From Scenedesmus sp. ARA3 (lineage: Eukaryota > Chlorophyta > Chlorophyceae > Sphaeropleales > Scenedesmaceae), in assembly GCA_004335835.1 (NCBI GenBank), contig RWJK01001947.1:1-55531 (forward strand): a DNA stretch of 55,531 bases, read 5' to 3'. A program made the position numbers and the translations under genes. This document shows, piece after piece, positions 13,058 through 24,238 of this stretch (positions within the stretch are counted from its first letter, which is position 1; each line of letters opens with the position of its first letter). The notes below the pieces were generated by a model. That model saw only the letters and a program-made list of their open reading frames with translations. It made no database searches and had not been told where the DNA came from.

Positions 13058-14722
13058 GTGCAGCCCCATGGATGTTGACACAGTGGGATTTGAGAGTGAT
13101 GTGACACCTACTGCTGCTGTTGCAGCAAGAGGCAGCTGGGCAGGCGGCAGCGCCAGCAAGCTCGGCACAGGTGGTGCTGCTGCTGCTGCTGCTGGTGGTG
13201 GGGGTGGGGATGATGAGGAGATGGAGGCAGCAGCGGCGGTGCTGCTGTCTGGCTTCAAGCGTGCGCGTGGCGGGCAGGTGGGTAACCAACTATGTGATGT
13301 CAAGTGTCTGACGCATTTGCTTCTCTAGCCTGCGTGTTTGCCGCACAACGGTGGTATGCAACTACTGCTCTCTTGGGTGCTGGCCGAGGCAGCTGTGCAT
13401 GCGTCCTGCTTTGCTGCTGTAAAGGGTGTGGTTTCTAGCAATTCCCACCTGGATGCTCTGTATATGCTTGCTGACGGTATTAATGCGCTGCGTGCTGCCG
13501 CGCCGCTGCCTGCCTGCTGCAGTCGCGGCTGCAGCGCCAGAGCAACAACGCCAACAACAGCAGCCACGAGTGCTGGGACAACAACAGCTACAGCCACCAG
13601 CAGCGTGCTGCTGCAGCAGCAGCAGCAGCAGCGCAGCACGGTAGCCCCGACGACACCTGCCAGGACCAGCAGCAGCGAGGAACGCCAGAGCCCACCACCC
13701 TGCAGCAGCAGCAGCAGCACGATGCGGCAGGACACACGGCTGGCGCTGGAAACACCTCTGCCGGCAGCGGCAGGAGCAGCAAGGGAGGCTCACGGGGCAG
13801 GAGGGGCAGCAAAGGCGTCGGCAACAGCAGGGGAACCGTTGCTGCCGCCGCCGCGGCCGCTGCTGCTGCTGCCGCCGCCAACAGCAGGGGCTCGTTTGGT
13901 GCGCAGCAGGCGCATGACTCGCGCGGACGCTTCATGAGTCATGCTGCTGTTGCTGCTGCTGTCGGCCGGCACAGCTCCGACGGCAGCGCACCTGCTGCTG
14001 CTGCTGCTGGGTTTGCGGCCGTCATGGCAGCGGCAGCAGCAGCAGGGCTCAGCTGCAGCAAGCTGCGAGAGCAGCAGCAGCAGCAGCCTGGCGGGAATTC
14101 TGGTGCTAACTCCCCGTGGCTCAGTGGCCAGGCTGGCTCTGGTCCTGACAGCCTGACAGCAAATCAGGGTCCTGATGGTGGTCCTGACGGTGTGTCCAGG
14201 CTTGACCTAGGAGGCTCTGCACTGGGAGCAGCAGCAGCGGCGGCGGCTGCGCTCGCGCGCTGCAGCGAAGATGGCACTGCATCTGACGCGTCTGCGGGGA
14301 GCCTGCCGCCGCTGACGATTGCGGAAGATGGTAGCGTAGTGCTAGGGGGTACCACAGGGCAGCCTGGCAGGGCCGGGCGCTGTGCAGTGTGTGTGGTGCA
14401 GCGGAAGGGCAAATGCGGCACCGAATCCGCGCCGCGGCGCTGCCTGCGGCGGCAGCTGCAGCAGCAGCGCAAGCAGCAGGCGCTGGCGCTGGCGGCCGCC
14501 GCGGCGGCTGCTGGGCTGCAGCAGCAGCAGCAGCAGCAGGAGGGGCATCAGCTGCAGGAGCTGCAGCAGAAGCTGTCGAAGCAGCAGCAGCAGCAGCAGC
14601 AGCAGCAGGGGTTGACAGATGACGGAGAGACGCCTGTGGTTGGGGAGGGTGGCGGCTCCGCTGCTACTGCCTTTTTGCATGCGCTTGCGGCTGCTGACAG
14701 GGCAGAGGAGCAGGCGTGCTGA
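7252..14722 (+). CDS. ULTRAPETALA-like SAND + ePHD-finger chromatin protein (about 1,650 aa)
   Basis: Exons: 7252-7513, 7901-9170, 9667-11022, 11328-11600, 12321-12467, 12831-13277, 13523-14722 (TGA). All phases close and give 1,650 codons from the ATG at 7254; upstream exons may exist. Residues 29-105 form a SAND-like domain with CLCQAC, SPTEFERHSG, AKKW and IRV...PLGRWL. This is closest in my memory to plant ULTRAPETALA1, a trithorax-group factor. Residues 975-1113, spread over exons 4-6, form an extended PHD finger: CALC, WVHRQCALWSPEV, SAIQRGRATRCSRCGEAGA, CHFHLPCA, TCPAH. Such modules read histone or DNA state in the nucleus. Residues 1538-1558 hold an unassigned Cys motif. The rest is Gln, Ala and Ser runs. 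No SET domain is visible, so it is probably not itself a methyltransferase. Confidence 0.85.
7609..7745 (+). repeat. Acceptor echo of exon 2, SAND/ePHD gene
   Basis: At 7703 the acceptor GCATGGCTTGCAG and the exon start CATCCG.GT.GCTCA repeat those at 7901 and would read IRVAHQGQPD before diverging. The duplication also includes about 90 bp of upstream intron (7609-7645 matches 7791-7827). The copy that continues into PLGRWLD at 7901 is taken as the real exon because it completes the SAND domain. Confidence 0.85.
9351..9615 (+). repeat. Two acceptor echoes of exon 3, SAND/ePHD gene
   Basis: CTTGCAG + GAG.G.GCGCG starts at 9358 and 9533, repeating the real exon start at 9667. Each echo keeps about 75 nt of exon (RADLLPRDAVEDVWERTSGC in the real copy), with point changes that keep the frame open for most of the stretch. 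They then run into unrelated intron. Confidence 0.9.
11699..11746 (+). repeat. Donor echo of exon 4, SAND/ePHD gene
   Basis: The last 45 nt of exon 4 (WSPEVYPDRRSML, ending 11600) and its GTGAGT donor are repeated nearly exactly about 144 bp downstream. The echo encodes the ePHD histidine/tryptophan segment but has no acceptor of its own. Confidence 0.9.
12181..12246 (+). repeat. Acceptor echo of exon 5, SAND/ePHD gene
   Basis: A CTG run, then CAG, then ATGCACCTGCC.AGCGCC, repeats the real exon start at 12321 and reads MHLPSAIQRGRAT. It diverges before the CSRC zinc ligands. A second CTG run separates it from the real exon. Confidence 0.9.
12735..12765 (+). repeat. Acceptor echo of exon 6, SAND/ePHD gene
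   Basis: GCTGTGCTGCAG + GCTGAGCCCTAC precedes the true acceptor at 12830 by 83 bp. Only about 16 nt of exon are copied. Confidence 0.75.
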
Positions 14723-14814
14723 GGTGCTGTCTGGCGGCGGGTCTACAAACTGTATCAATATGAACCGCAACCAAATGTTAGATTGGGAATGGCTGCAGCA
14801 CCTTGCTGTGCCAG

Positions 14815-14851
14815 GCTGCTGACAGCGCGGAAAAGCAGGCGTGCTGATTTG
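14815..14851 (+). repeat. Echo of the stop-codon region downstream of the SAND/ePHD gene
   Basis: The coding end GCTGCTGACAGGGCAGAGG..GCGTGCTGA (14689-14722) is repeated about 125 bp downstream with three substitutions, including the stop codon and the following GGTGCTG/TTTGCTG. It lies in the 3' UTR or intergenic DNA. Confidence 0.8.
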
Positions 14852-17800
14852 CTGTTTGCAGCTGCGGACGTGGTGGACCCTATATGACAGGCCAGGCCGC
14901 GCAGGGTTGATGTAGCGGGCTGTTGATGGGGTAGGTCAGCAGCAGGTGCGGCGTTGTGTGGTGAGGTGTGGGACCAGGAAACCTCATAGGCTGGAAGGTG
15001 CAGGTTTTGTGAAAAGCAGGGGTGACTGCAGCAGTGAACTGTACCAAGTGCAGCAAGCCCACTGGGCTGCGCACTTGCTGTGCTGGCAGTGCATGAGGCT
15101 GCGGGGACAGGGCAAGGTTCTGTTTGCAATGCGCATTGGTACACTGTGCATGCGCATGAGTCATGATTGCATTCCGAAGAGGTATCTGTGCATGTGACCA
15201 GCATCACACTGCATGGCATGATGCTGCGTGGGGCACGAGGCAATGCATGCGTACTTGTGCACGGGCTGCAAGCGCATCTACGATACTGCTGAAGGAAGTG
15301 CAAATATATGACTGTTTTAGCAGGGGAATGGCGCGGCCAGGCGCCTCAGCGCAAGCACATCGACGGTACTGCTTGCAGAAGTCGGTGTCATGGCAGCAGT
15401 GGGAGTCTGCAGAGGGTTTCCCAATGTGTTTCTGTGCTGCTGTTGCATCTGCGCTGGCACTGCTGCTCAACGCCTGGCCTGCCAGCTGCACCTGTGAGTC
15501 AGCAGATCATGTGTGTGCGCTGCTCGTCTTGTGAAAAGATTTATTGGCGGCGACGGAGCTTTGTTGCCTTGGGTGACTCTCTGTTTCGCTAGGGCACTGG
15601 CGTTCCTCGCATGGGTGTGTGCACTCTGCTGCACTTGTGCACTCACGCTGCGCGCATGCCTGCCCCTCAAGCAGCGTATGCTGCTTGGTTTTGGTTCGAG
15701 GATGGGCTGGTGGATCTATTTCAGGCGCAAGTGTGGCGCCTTGCATGCCTTAAAGGCGGCGTGCGGATCAATACCCTTACGAGCCGTAGCTTGGCTCGCC
15801 TTTGCATTTTGCTGTTTGTCGAGCCATTTTCAAGAAACTGCCTCAACAAGCAAGGTTGGAGTGTCCAGCAAACGCCTGTGATTACGCCTTGCAGCTGTTT
15901 TTGCAGCCACGGCCGGCACGCTGCCATGGCAGCCGCGGATGGCGGAACATGCGTGTACAATGCGATCAGTCTCTTGTGTGTGCACATATCTGTCATGTGC
16001 ATGCTGCGCACACGTGCATGGTGTGCGCTTTGCGTGTGTGCCCTGTATACCAGGCTGGCAGTGTGGTGTGTGTCCTGGGTGTTATCTCTGCACTGCATTT
16101 TGCCGGGGGCTGCAATGCTCCCGGCCGCGTTAGAACCTGTGCACGCCTGAAAGCTGTTTGTGCCTGGAGTATGTACGCTTCTGTGTTCACTTCTACTCCT
16201 GATCATGTACATTGTAGCGGAGCATGTGGTGTGTTTCCTCGCAGCGCCAAGTACGCTTGGTCATTTGATACTACTGCATGCAGTGTAGATTTGTGTACTG
16301 CGTGCACTCTGCGTGACGTGTTGCGTCAACGCGCCTGCAGGCCTTCTGCAGTGTCCTGAGCAGCACCTGCCTTGGATTTTGACTGCAGACGGTGGTGCTG
16401 GCACAGCCGCACTATCCTCGCGATGTATTGGCTCAGCCTGACCACGGTATGGCATGCCTGCATGGTTGGATTGTTCTGCTCTGTGACTGCCTGGATGCTG
16501 TCCCAACTCTACACCACTGTCTGCACTTGATGGCTGCAGCTTGCCGGTGCTGCAATCACAATTGCCGGCATAGCAGCGTCCCGCATTGCCTGCACTGAAT
16601 AGTAATCACCCGCATCAACTGCTGCATGTTGCCCCGCTTTTGTGTGGGCGGCGTTGCATTTTGCTTGCTGTGTCAACACAGCAGGTGGACAGCGTGTGAT
16701 GTGCCACGGGTGCTTGCCTGCAGGTCTTTGCCTTACAGCTGGCTGAATTTGCTTTGCTTCAGATCCCACTGAGCAGCGTTGCTGGGACGCAACTTGCGAT
16801 GTGTGTTTTAGCGTTGAGGCCTCGCTTTGGCCTATTGCTTTGGGTGCCAGTGCGCAGGCGACGCCTGCTGCAGCGGCACAGTACAGCGCCTTTTATGACT
16901 GACTGGACGGGAAAAACACTACAACTGCAGGTATTGCAGCGTGTGATGTGGCGGTGGGCTCACCCTGCAGTTTTCCTCCTTACTACTGGCTGAACTTGCC
17001 TTGCTTTGGCTACTACTGACCTGCACTGCTGGGTCAAAATTTGAAATCTGCATATTAGAGTGCAGGTCCCAACCTTGTTCCGTGGCGTGGGTGCTAGCGT
17101 GCAGGCAACGCCTGCTGCATTGGCAATGTGCAGGGCATTTTCTTGGCGCGGACCTGACTAGATTTGCACGCATTGCAAGAGCATGGGCTCTCTTTTGCAT
17201 GAGCATGACGACGCAATATTGCCGGGATGTGCACATTGATGTTCACTGTCCTTTCATGCTGCAGCAGTGCATGCCGCTGAATGCTAGCATGTTTGCGCGC
17301 GTTTTTTGCAGCCATTTGACCAACGGCTTTCAATTGTGACTCTCTTTTCAACGTGCATGGATCCAGCAACGGCACATACGCTGTCTGCTTGTGCTGTGAC
17401 GTGACTAAGTACTGTTCTAGCATGGCAACTGAACCATGCTTGTTTTGTTTGTACGCGGCGTGCCACACCTGCTCTGTGCAGTTTGTGCGTGCCCTTTTAG
17501 CTGCGGGCGCGCGCTTTGGCAGCGCCACCAAAACACTGCATATTTTCGCACTGCGAGCTCACGCCTGTTGGTGTGCGTGGCTGCTTTGGTGCGGCAGATG
17601 GTCCGGCAGCCGCAGCAGATGCGTTGCAGCTGGCTTTGGCTAGCAGGTGTGTTGTTCACCCTCAACGCTATGTTCGTGTTCCTGCAGTACTGCACATGGC
17701 GCACGCAAATCTGCGTGTGTGCGGTCAACTAGCGTGCAGAGGGGACAGGAGAGGCGGCGGCAGTCAGCAGCGCGGGTGGAGCAGGAGTATCAGCGGAGGG

Positions 17801-19328
17801 TTGCTGCAACGCGATGCACTGCTATGCACGTTGCATGCAATAGTAGGAAACGAGAGGCAGGTGCTTGCTGAGCGCGCTGCCTGCTTTGGCAGCAAGTACT
17901 GCACTGGAAAAGAGGACGCATGCAGCCTGCTGTCCTGCAGTGGCTTTGTACTATAAGTGGTATTTGCGGCCGCACACCGCGACACGCGGAGGCTGGGTGT
18001 GCCGGCTGGCACTTGCCCAGATGCATTGGGATATGAGGCAGCTAAGTTTCTGTGCTGTGGACTGCATCTTGGTTGATCCTGCTGCTGTGCTTGACGGCAA
18101 GTGTGGCAATGCAAGCACGCACAGAACTGCAGCAACGGTGTGCGCATACGCCCCATCCATACGGCTGACTGGTGCTGGTTTGCTTGACAGCGCTGCTTGC
18201 GTGTGTGGCAGTGTAAGCACGCACAGAACGGATGCAGCGGTGTGTGCATACGCCTCATCCATACGGCTGGCTGACTGGTGGCAGCCGGGGCGCGTCTCAT
18301 GGTTGTCATTAGCGTGACGGCATTTCTTGCAGTTGACAAACCTGGTGGTGCGGTTATGGCGGCGGCAGCAGCAGCAGCAACTGCTACGCTTCCCTTGTGG
18401 TGGGTGCAGGAGTCGTGCGTGCTGTGTTTGTGTTTGTGTGTGCAGCTCACCACCAGTCTCTGTACATGTGTTTGCGCAGCGTTGCGAACGGCTCAATGGG
18501 CGTTGGTTTTCATTTTAATTGAGCAGTGCGGCCGCCAAGGATTGCTTTGCATGACTGTTATTTTGTCATGGTGGTTCACAACAGATCATACTTGTCACAG
18601 TTGTACACAGTGACGTAACCACTGCGCATGATGTAGCGCAGACTGTTTTATGAGGCCGCCTGTCAGCATGTTGTGCGTGTAATGTGTTGGTATGGCCATG
18701 GCCAGCTGGCCAGCGTGCACACCAAGTGTGCATCCTGCAACTCTCTCCCCACATGTGCGCTGCTGCAGCAGCTGGTACGGCACATGCCATGTAACAACTC
18801 CAAGTGCAGCGACCCGGCTGCTGCTGACTCCATTGCAATGGGGCCTGGGCCCAGGCAGCTGCAGCACTGGCTTTTTTACCAGGGGAACGACATTGTACTG
18901 GCGAGTTACACGCAGCAGTCAGGCGAGCCTGACTGCAGGGGACATAAACCTTGAAGGCGTTGCCTCCACCAGCAAGACACGTCCAATACCCCAATATTCA
19001 TGAAACAGTGGGGGGTTCTGGTTGAGCATTGCTTGCAAGTGCACAGTTGTGCATTCACTGCAATGCGCCATGCCTAGTACCATGCCTGAAACTGTCAGTT
19101 TACAGGAGGTGCCCAGCACTCGGATCGAGCAGATGAGTTGAACCCACACACCCTTGATGCGCTACAACTCAATTGCATGCCGCACGTGCGCACACGCCCG
19201 ACCAGCGCTGGCTTTCACTTCAAAAAGGGCAATGAACTCCCACCGGCTGGCCAGAACGCAAGCAGCTGACACGGCTGATTGCGCTTCATCAGAATGATAG
19301 ACGGCATAGCAAGAACGAAATGATGCCA
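14852..19328. other. Intergenic DNA between convergent genes
   Basis: About 4.5 kb with no ORF I can support. The top strand is rich in TGTG, TGCATG and TTTG, unlike the CAG-rich exons. Diverged pieces recur: for example, a block around CTGGCTGAA.TTGC.TTGCTT with CAGGC.ACGCCTGCTGCA appears near 16740-16873 and 16986-17117. It probably includes the 3' UTRs of both flanking genes. Confidence 0.55.
18101..18280. repeat. Diverged tandem repeat of about 100 bp, two copies
   Basis: GTGTGGCA.TG.AAGCACGCACAGAAC through CATCCATACGGCTG occurs at 18101-18173 and 18203-18280, with scattered substitutions. It is intergenic. Confidence 0.85.
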
Positions 19329-19440
19329 AGCTAGCGGACGCCCTTGCGTGCTGGCACTGCCGCCCTGCTAGCGGGCTCAGGCCTCTCTGCGCGCAGCATC
19401 TGGTGATGGCTCTCCACACGTCGCACACCTGGCAGCTGGC
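19329..19440 (-). repeat. Echo of the 3' end of the 864-aa gene
   Basis: This segment repeats 19490-19600, the last ~110 nt of the coding exon. Shared blocks include CGCAGCATCTGGTG, GGCTCTCCAC and GCAGCTGGCC-like ends on the plus strand. It lies just past the stop codon and is diverged by substitutions and short gaps. It matches the stop-codon echo of the SAND/ePHD gene in kind and position. Confidence 0.75.
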
Positions 19441-19489
19441 CAGCAGTGACCAGCTTACTGGGGCAACTATGTAGCAAGCAAAGCTCAAT

Positions 19490-21442
19490 CTAGCGGCCAC
19501 CCTTGCCTGGTGCTGCTGCTGCCGCCCTGCTGGCCGGCTCGGGGCTCACTGCGCGCAGCATCTGGTGCAGGCTCTCCACGCGCCACACCCCGGGCAGCTG
19601 CGCAGCCGCCACCACGCTGCGCACCTGGCGCACCGCCTCAGCAGCAAACTCAGACATGTCAGCAACAGCGCCAGACGCTGGCGCTGGCTGCTGCTCTGCT
19701 AGCCCTGTGCTGAGACTCTTGGCAGAGCTTGCCGCAGTTTTGCTGGCAGCCCCTGCGCCTGCCAGTTGCGCGGCTCCCCGCTGCTGCTGCTGCTGCTGGC
19801 CTGCTGCGCTGTGCCGCTGCTGCGCGCCGTCGCTCATCACAGCAGCAGGCACCAGCTGCGGAAAGTCAGACAGGAAGTCCAGCGCGCTGCTGCTGCCCTC
19901 TGCAGCAACACCCTCATTATCACCAGCCGCATCATCTGCTGCAAGCCCAGCAGCAGCTGCACTTGCCATGCTATCCAAGCTGTCCAGACCCTCGGCAACT
20001 TGCATCGCAAGCCCCTCCACTGCACTGCCCACTGAATCAAGTGCATCCTGTACTGCCTGGATGCCCCAGCCCCCGCTGCTGCTGCTCTTGGACCTGCTGT
20101 CCACACCACCATCCTTGCTGCTGCTGCTGCTGCCGTTGCCAGCAGCCTTGTCCTGGAGCAGCTTGCTGCTGCTGGGGCGAGCTTCAAAGGCCAGACTGCC
20201 CGGTGCCAGGCGGCCTATCTTTCCGCCGCTGCTGCTGTTGTGTCCAACTGCTGGTGATGCATTGCCGGAGCGCATCGGCGAAGCTTCCAGCCGGGCATCA
20301 TCACGCAGCCGAGCAGCCACCTGCTGCTGCATGCTCAGCCCGCCTGCTGCGCTGCTGCTGGCTGCCGCAACCTGCACCTCATCCTGCTGCTGCTGCTGCT
20401 GGCAGGCGTCTGCGTGTGCAGGGCTAAAGCCGCCGCCACTGCCCCAGCTGCTGCTGCCGCCAGCGCTGCTGCTGGCAGCATGCCTGTCTGTTGGTGTGGC
20501 AGCTGGCTCGCTGCTCAGGGTGCTGACAGGCAGTGCTGGCTCCGCATCTGCTGCTCCTCCTGCTGCTGCTGCATCTACACCATCCTCCCAGTTGCTGAGC
20601 CCTGCCTTGCACCTTGGCAATGTTGAATCGCCCTGCTGCTGCTGCTGCTGCTGAGCTCGCAGCACATGCCTAGGTGGCGGCGATGCAGGCATCGCCAGCA
20701 GCAGCTGAGATGCGGACGCCCTGCCAGCCGGCATCGCATTATGCGGCAGGTAGCTGCCGCCCTGCTGCACCAGCTGCAGCAGCACGTGCAGCGGCTGGAA
20801 TGCTGTGCCTGGAGGCTGCCTGCTGCTGCCGTCTGCCTGCTGCAGCACGCCTGCCACTGGCAGGTGGTCTTCCAGGAAGAAGCTGCAGAACCAGCGGATC
20901 ATCAGCGCTGCGTCGTGCGGGCCTGCAGGGAAAGCACAGCACAGCAGGCAGGCAGGCGCCACATAGTCAGCTAGCAGACCAACGGCCCCTTTGCCAGCAA
21001 AACACTTGCATCTGAACCTGCAAAACCAGCGGATAATCAGCGCCGCGTCATCAGGGCCTGCAGGGCATGCATAGAACAACAGACACCAATAAGAAGCTGC
21101 AGAATCAGCGCATCATCAGCGCCGCATCATGCGGGCCTGCAGGGCAAGACATGTGCAGGCAGGCAGGAAAACTGACAGTCAATCAGAGTTGGAGTGCGTG
21201 GCCATGGAGTGCCTGCAATAACTCATCATATCTCATTGTAATGACTCAAGCTGCGTGCGCACAGGGGCCGCAACTGCTGTAGCGCAGCAGCACACCAAGC
21301 AGCTTGATTGCACGCCCACCTCGCACGCTGCCTCCCTCCTCCAGGTAGTACCAGTCAATGCTGGGGGCCTGCAGGGTGGTCGCCGCACCAGAGAACAGCC
21401 GCGCTGCTGCTGCCACCTCTGCTGCGCTATGCTGTGCAGGAT

Positions 21443-21475
<33 letters not shown>

Positions 21476-22840
21476 CATCTTCTGCGAGCGGGTGTGTGTC
21501 TGCTGGCTGCAGCTTGACAGACCCAGCTGGTGTTGTGGGAGTCTGCAAATAGCCGCCTGCATTGTTGCTGTTGCTGCTGTCTTCACTGCCACTTGCACCT
21601 GCCACTGCTGCAGCTGCCGCTTCCTCTGCTGCCGCTGCTGGAACCTCTACTGCAGGATCCTGGCAATTACTGCTGCTGGTGCTGCTGCTGTGGTCTGTCA
21701 GCTGTGCATCCTCCCCGCTACGGCTGGGTGCACCTGTCATGCTGCCAAACGCTGTTGTCAGCTGCCACTGCAGCAGCGACAGGTCAGCAGCCACTGCCGG
21801 CTCACGCTGAGTCAGCTGCTCCACTAGCCGCTGCAGCTTGGCTGCTGCTGTCAGCAGCACTGCTGCAGAGCCGGCAGACACGCCTGATGCCTTGGCCCCA
21901 GCGTCTACGCATCCTGCATCATGTTCAGCTACTGTTGTGTCCAGCTGCTGCACTGGCTCACCTGCTGCTGCTTGCTGCAGCAATGCGGAGTGGTCTGAAG
22001 CAGCGTCAGCTGCTACCACAGCAGCCTCAGCATCTGCACATGCATCTTGCAGGAGCGGGATTGGACTGTCTGGCCTAGAGGGTCTGTCGGCTTGGTCCAG
22101 CTGAGCTGGCTTTCCTCGCCTCTTTGGGCTGCCATCTGCTACCAAAGGCACATCATCCTGCAGCTGCCCGGCTGCATCTTCTCCAGCACCCTCCTCGCCG
22201 ACTCCTGCAAGCTTCAGCTTCAGTGCTGCCGCAGCTGCAACTGCTGCTCCATTGCTGCTCTGCTGCTGCTTGACCTTGAGCTCGAGCGCTGCCTTGTGCG
22301 CAAGGTGCTGCAGGAGCGAGGCGCGCACCACCGACAGCTGGTCCTGCAAGCGGCGTACCTCGCGCTCATGCTGCTCGCGCAGCTGCCACAGCTGGCGTGT
22401 CTTGGCAGCACATTGGACCTGCGTTGACAGGAAATGCACTTCAGGTTGGATTTGTGAAGTTCGATCAGGTGATTACTGCTATGATTATGTGGTTTTGGTT
22501 TGAGTTGAAGCTGCAGGATGCTGCATCAGCACAACACAGTGGGCTGCATGTGCAATGCACAGATGGTTCAGCAAGAATCACAGTCACGCTCAAAATGGCA
22601 TTTAAAGTCTACCAGGGTACCGTAAGATTGCTGCAAGGCTCATGGCAACAACAAGCTGAATGCACACTTTGTTGAAAAGTCCAGCACGCAAGTGGGTGAT
22701 GCAGCAGCAGTACAGCAGTGGTAGATGCAGAGCTGTTGAACCACCAACAGCGGGGAAAAGCGTGCAGCCTTGCTTACTTCGTGCTCCTTTCTCGCCGATG
22801 TTTCAAGCTGAAGCTGCGAACGCAGCACCTCAAGCTCCAT
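19490..22840 (-). CDS. Uncharacterised 864-aa protein, N-terminal coiled coil and low-complexity body
   Basis: Exons: 22840-22778, 22418-21320, 20922-19490 (TAG). Phases close at both junctions. The ATG at 22840 has an in-frame TGA immediately upstream, which supports the start. Residues 1-75 are heptad-like and charged (MELEVLRSQLQLETSARKEH, then REQHEREVRRLQDQL), a likely coiled coil. A long Ala/Ser/Gln-rich middle follows. Exons 2 and 3 join inside a compact hydrophobic segment (SIDWYYLEEGG, then DAALMIRWFCSFFLEDHL and FQPLHVLLQLVQ), the only stretch that looks like a folded domain. The C-terminus has SEFAAEAVRQVRSVVAAAQL. I recognise no family. It is transcribed in the same direction as, and just downstream of, the clathrin gene. 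Confidence 0.75.
21017..21143 (-). repeat. Two acceptor echoes of exon 3, 864-aa gene
   Basis: On the minus strand CCTGCAG + GCCC.CA.GA.GC.GCGCTGAT is present at the real exon start (20922) and again at 21057 and 21137. The first echo reads GPDDAALIIRWFCRF. The second has a stop (ATGCGCTGA) in the same frame. Both lie upstream of the real exon, as in the other genes. Confidence 0.9.
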
Positions 22841-23808
22841 TCAAAGCCCTTCAACGTTCCTATCTCTCTCTGCGTGGTGATAGTGTCCCATGCATCCTGC
22901 ACATCTTCCGAAATAAAATTTATTACTGCAAGTAGTGTTTTGGTATGTGTGTTTGAGTGTTCTGCTCAGTGGGCACCAGGCTTCGGTTTTCAAAAGAGCG
23001 TTTTTCTTGCTTGAACCTGGACGCCATGTGCATGCTGCGTGCATGATACACGTAATCCAATTATCAGTGGCCAAGCACAACATAAATGTTCAAGCGAGTG
23101 AAGGTGCGTCAAGCCCTAGCCTCAGCATGGTCTGACCTCCCACTGCGCCAGCCCTCCAGCCTTGATCATTATAAAATTGCTACAACGTGCAAGCAGGTCC
23201 ATCATTGCAGGTCAATCATTGCATGCAACATGATGCGTACTCACATAGCAAGAAGGGGCCCCCCAGGACCAGCATGGCTACTTCAACTTCAATGTTGTGG
23301 TGCTGATCAGCCCACACACACTGCCTGATGGTCTCAACGCTTACATCCGCGCCAGGAAGCGCTTTGAACACACAAAAGCATGTCTGCACCTGATGATACT
23401 GTGCCCCTGCTGTGCAAGCAGCTGCTGTGCTACTTCAGGCCTGTCCTCCCGACAGGCACTCCACACAGCGCTGACATCAGCTGCTTGCATGCCCCACCCT
23501 CAGCGCGTAACAACAAACAGGTGCTCGAGCTGCTCGAATAACATGCAGCACTACCCTGCACGCAATGCAGGCAATGCACGTCCCAAATATCACCTGCCAC
23601 CCTCTGCCCAAAAGTGCTGCTGGCCTGCTCATCGCCAAAACCCGGCACAGCCCATCACACCCAACCTGCTGCCTAACCCCTTGCAAGGCACAGCAGCTAC
23701 TGCTTCGTGCAGCAGCAGCAAGCCATGCCTGCCACACAGCTGTCACCGCTGTGTGCTCCCTTGCACACTGCTGCTCACGCTAGCAGCGGCGCCCCATCTC
23801 CCCACTGC
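22841..23808. other. Intergenic: clathrin 3' flank and promoter of the 864-aa gene
   Basis: About 970 bp separate two genes in the same orientation. No supported ORF. On the minus strand TGTAA, the usual chlorophyte polyadenylation signal, occurs at 23345-23341, about 465 nt past the clathrin stop, so a long 3' UTR is plausible. Confidence 0.5.
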
Positions 23809-24206
23809 TCAGTACCCGCCGCCATACCCCGGCTGCCCTGTGAACCCTGCCGCTGCGCCGCCAAACCCTGCTGCAGGGTGCATGCCGTAGCCTGCCGCTG
23901 CTGCTGCTGCTGGGTCTGCCGCGGGCGCAGGCAGCGCCAGCGGCATCAGCATCTGGAAGCTGTTGGCCTGCGCCTGCGCCTGCTTCATGGTGTCTGCCTG
24001 CGCCTGCACAGCCTCCTTGGCCTCCTTGCGCTCCGACATCAGCAGCTCCACCTGCAGGTGCAGTGAGGGACACACAAAGGTTCGTGAGCTGCCAGAGCTA
24101 TGCCACATGCGCCAGAATGGGGGACGCATGCAGGCAAGGTGCCAACCAGGCCTCCTAGCGATGTGACATCTGCAGCTCCATGTGTATGGCGACAGAGCTA
24201 TGGCGC

Positions 24207-24238
<32 letters not shown>

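Noticed and set aside
7252..14722. Calling the SAND/ePHD protein a trithorax histone methyltransferase
   Set aside because: No SET domain or catalytic motif is present anywhere in the spliced frame.
14852..19328. Several 100-185-codon plus-strand ORFs (for example 15802-16359)
   Set aside because: Cys/His/Leu-rich reads of TGTG and TGCA sequence. No motif, start context or compatible introns.
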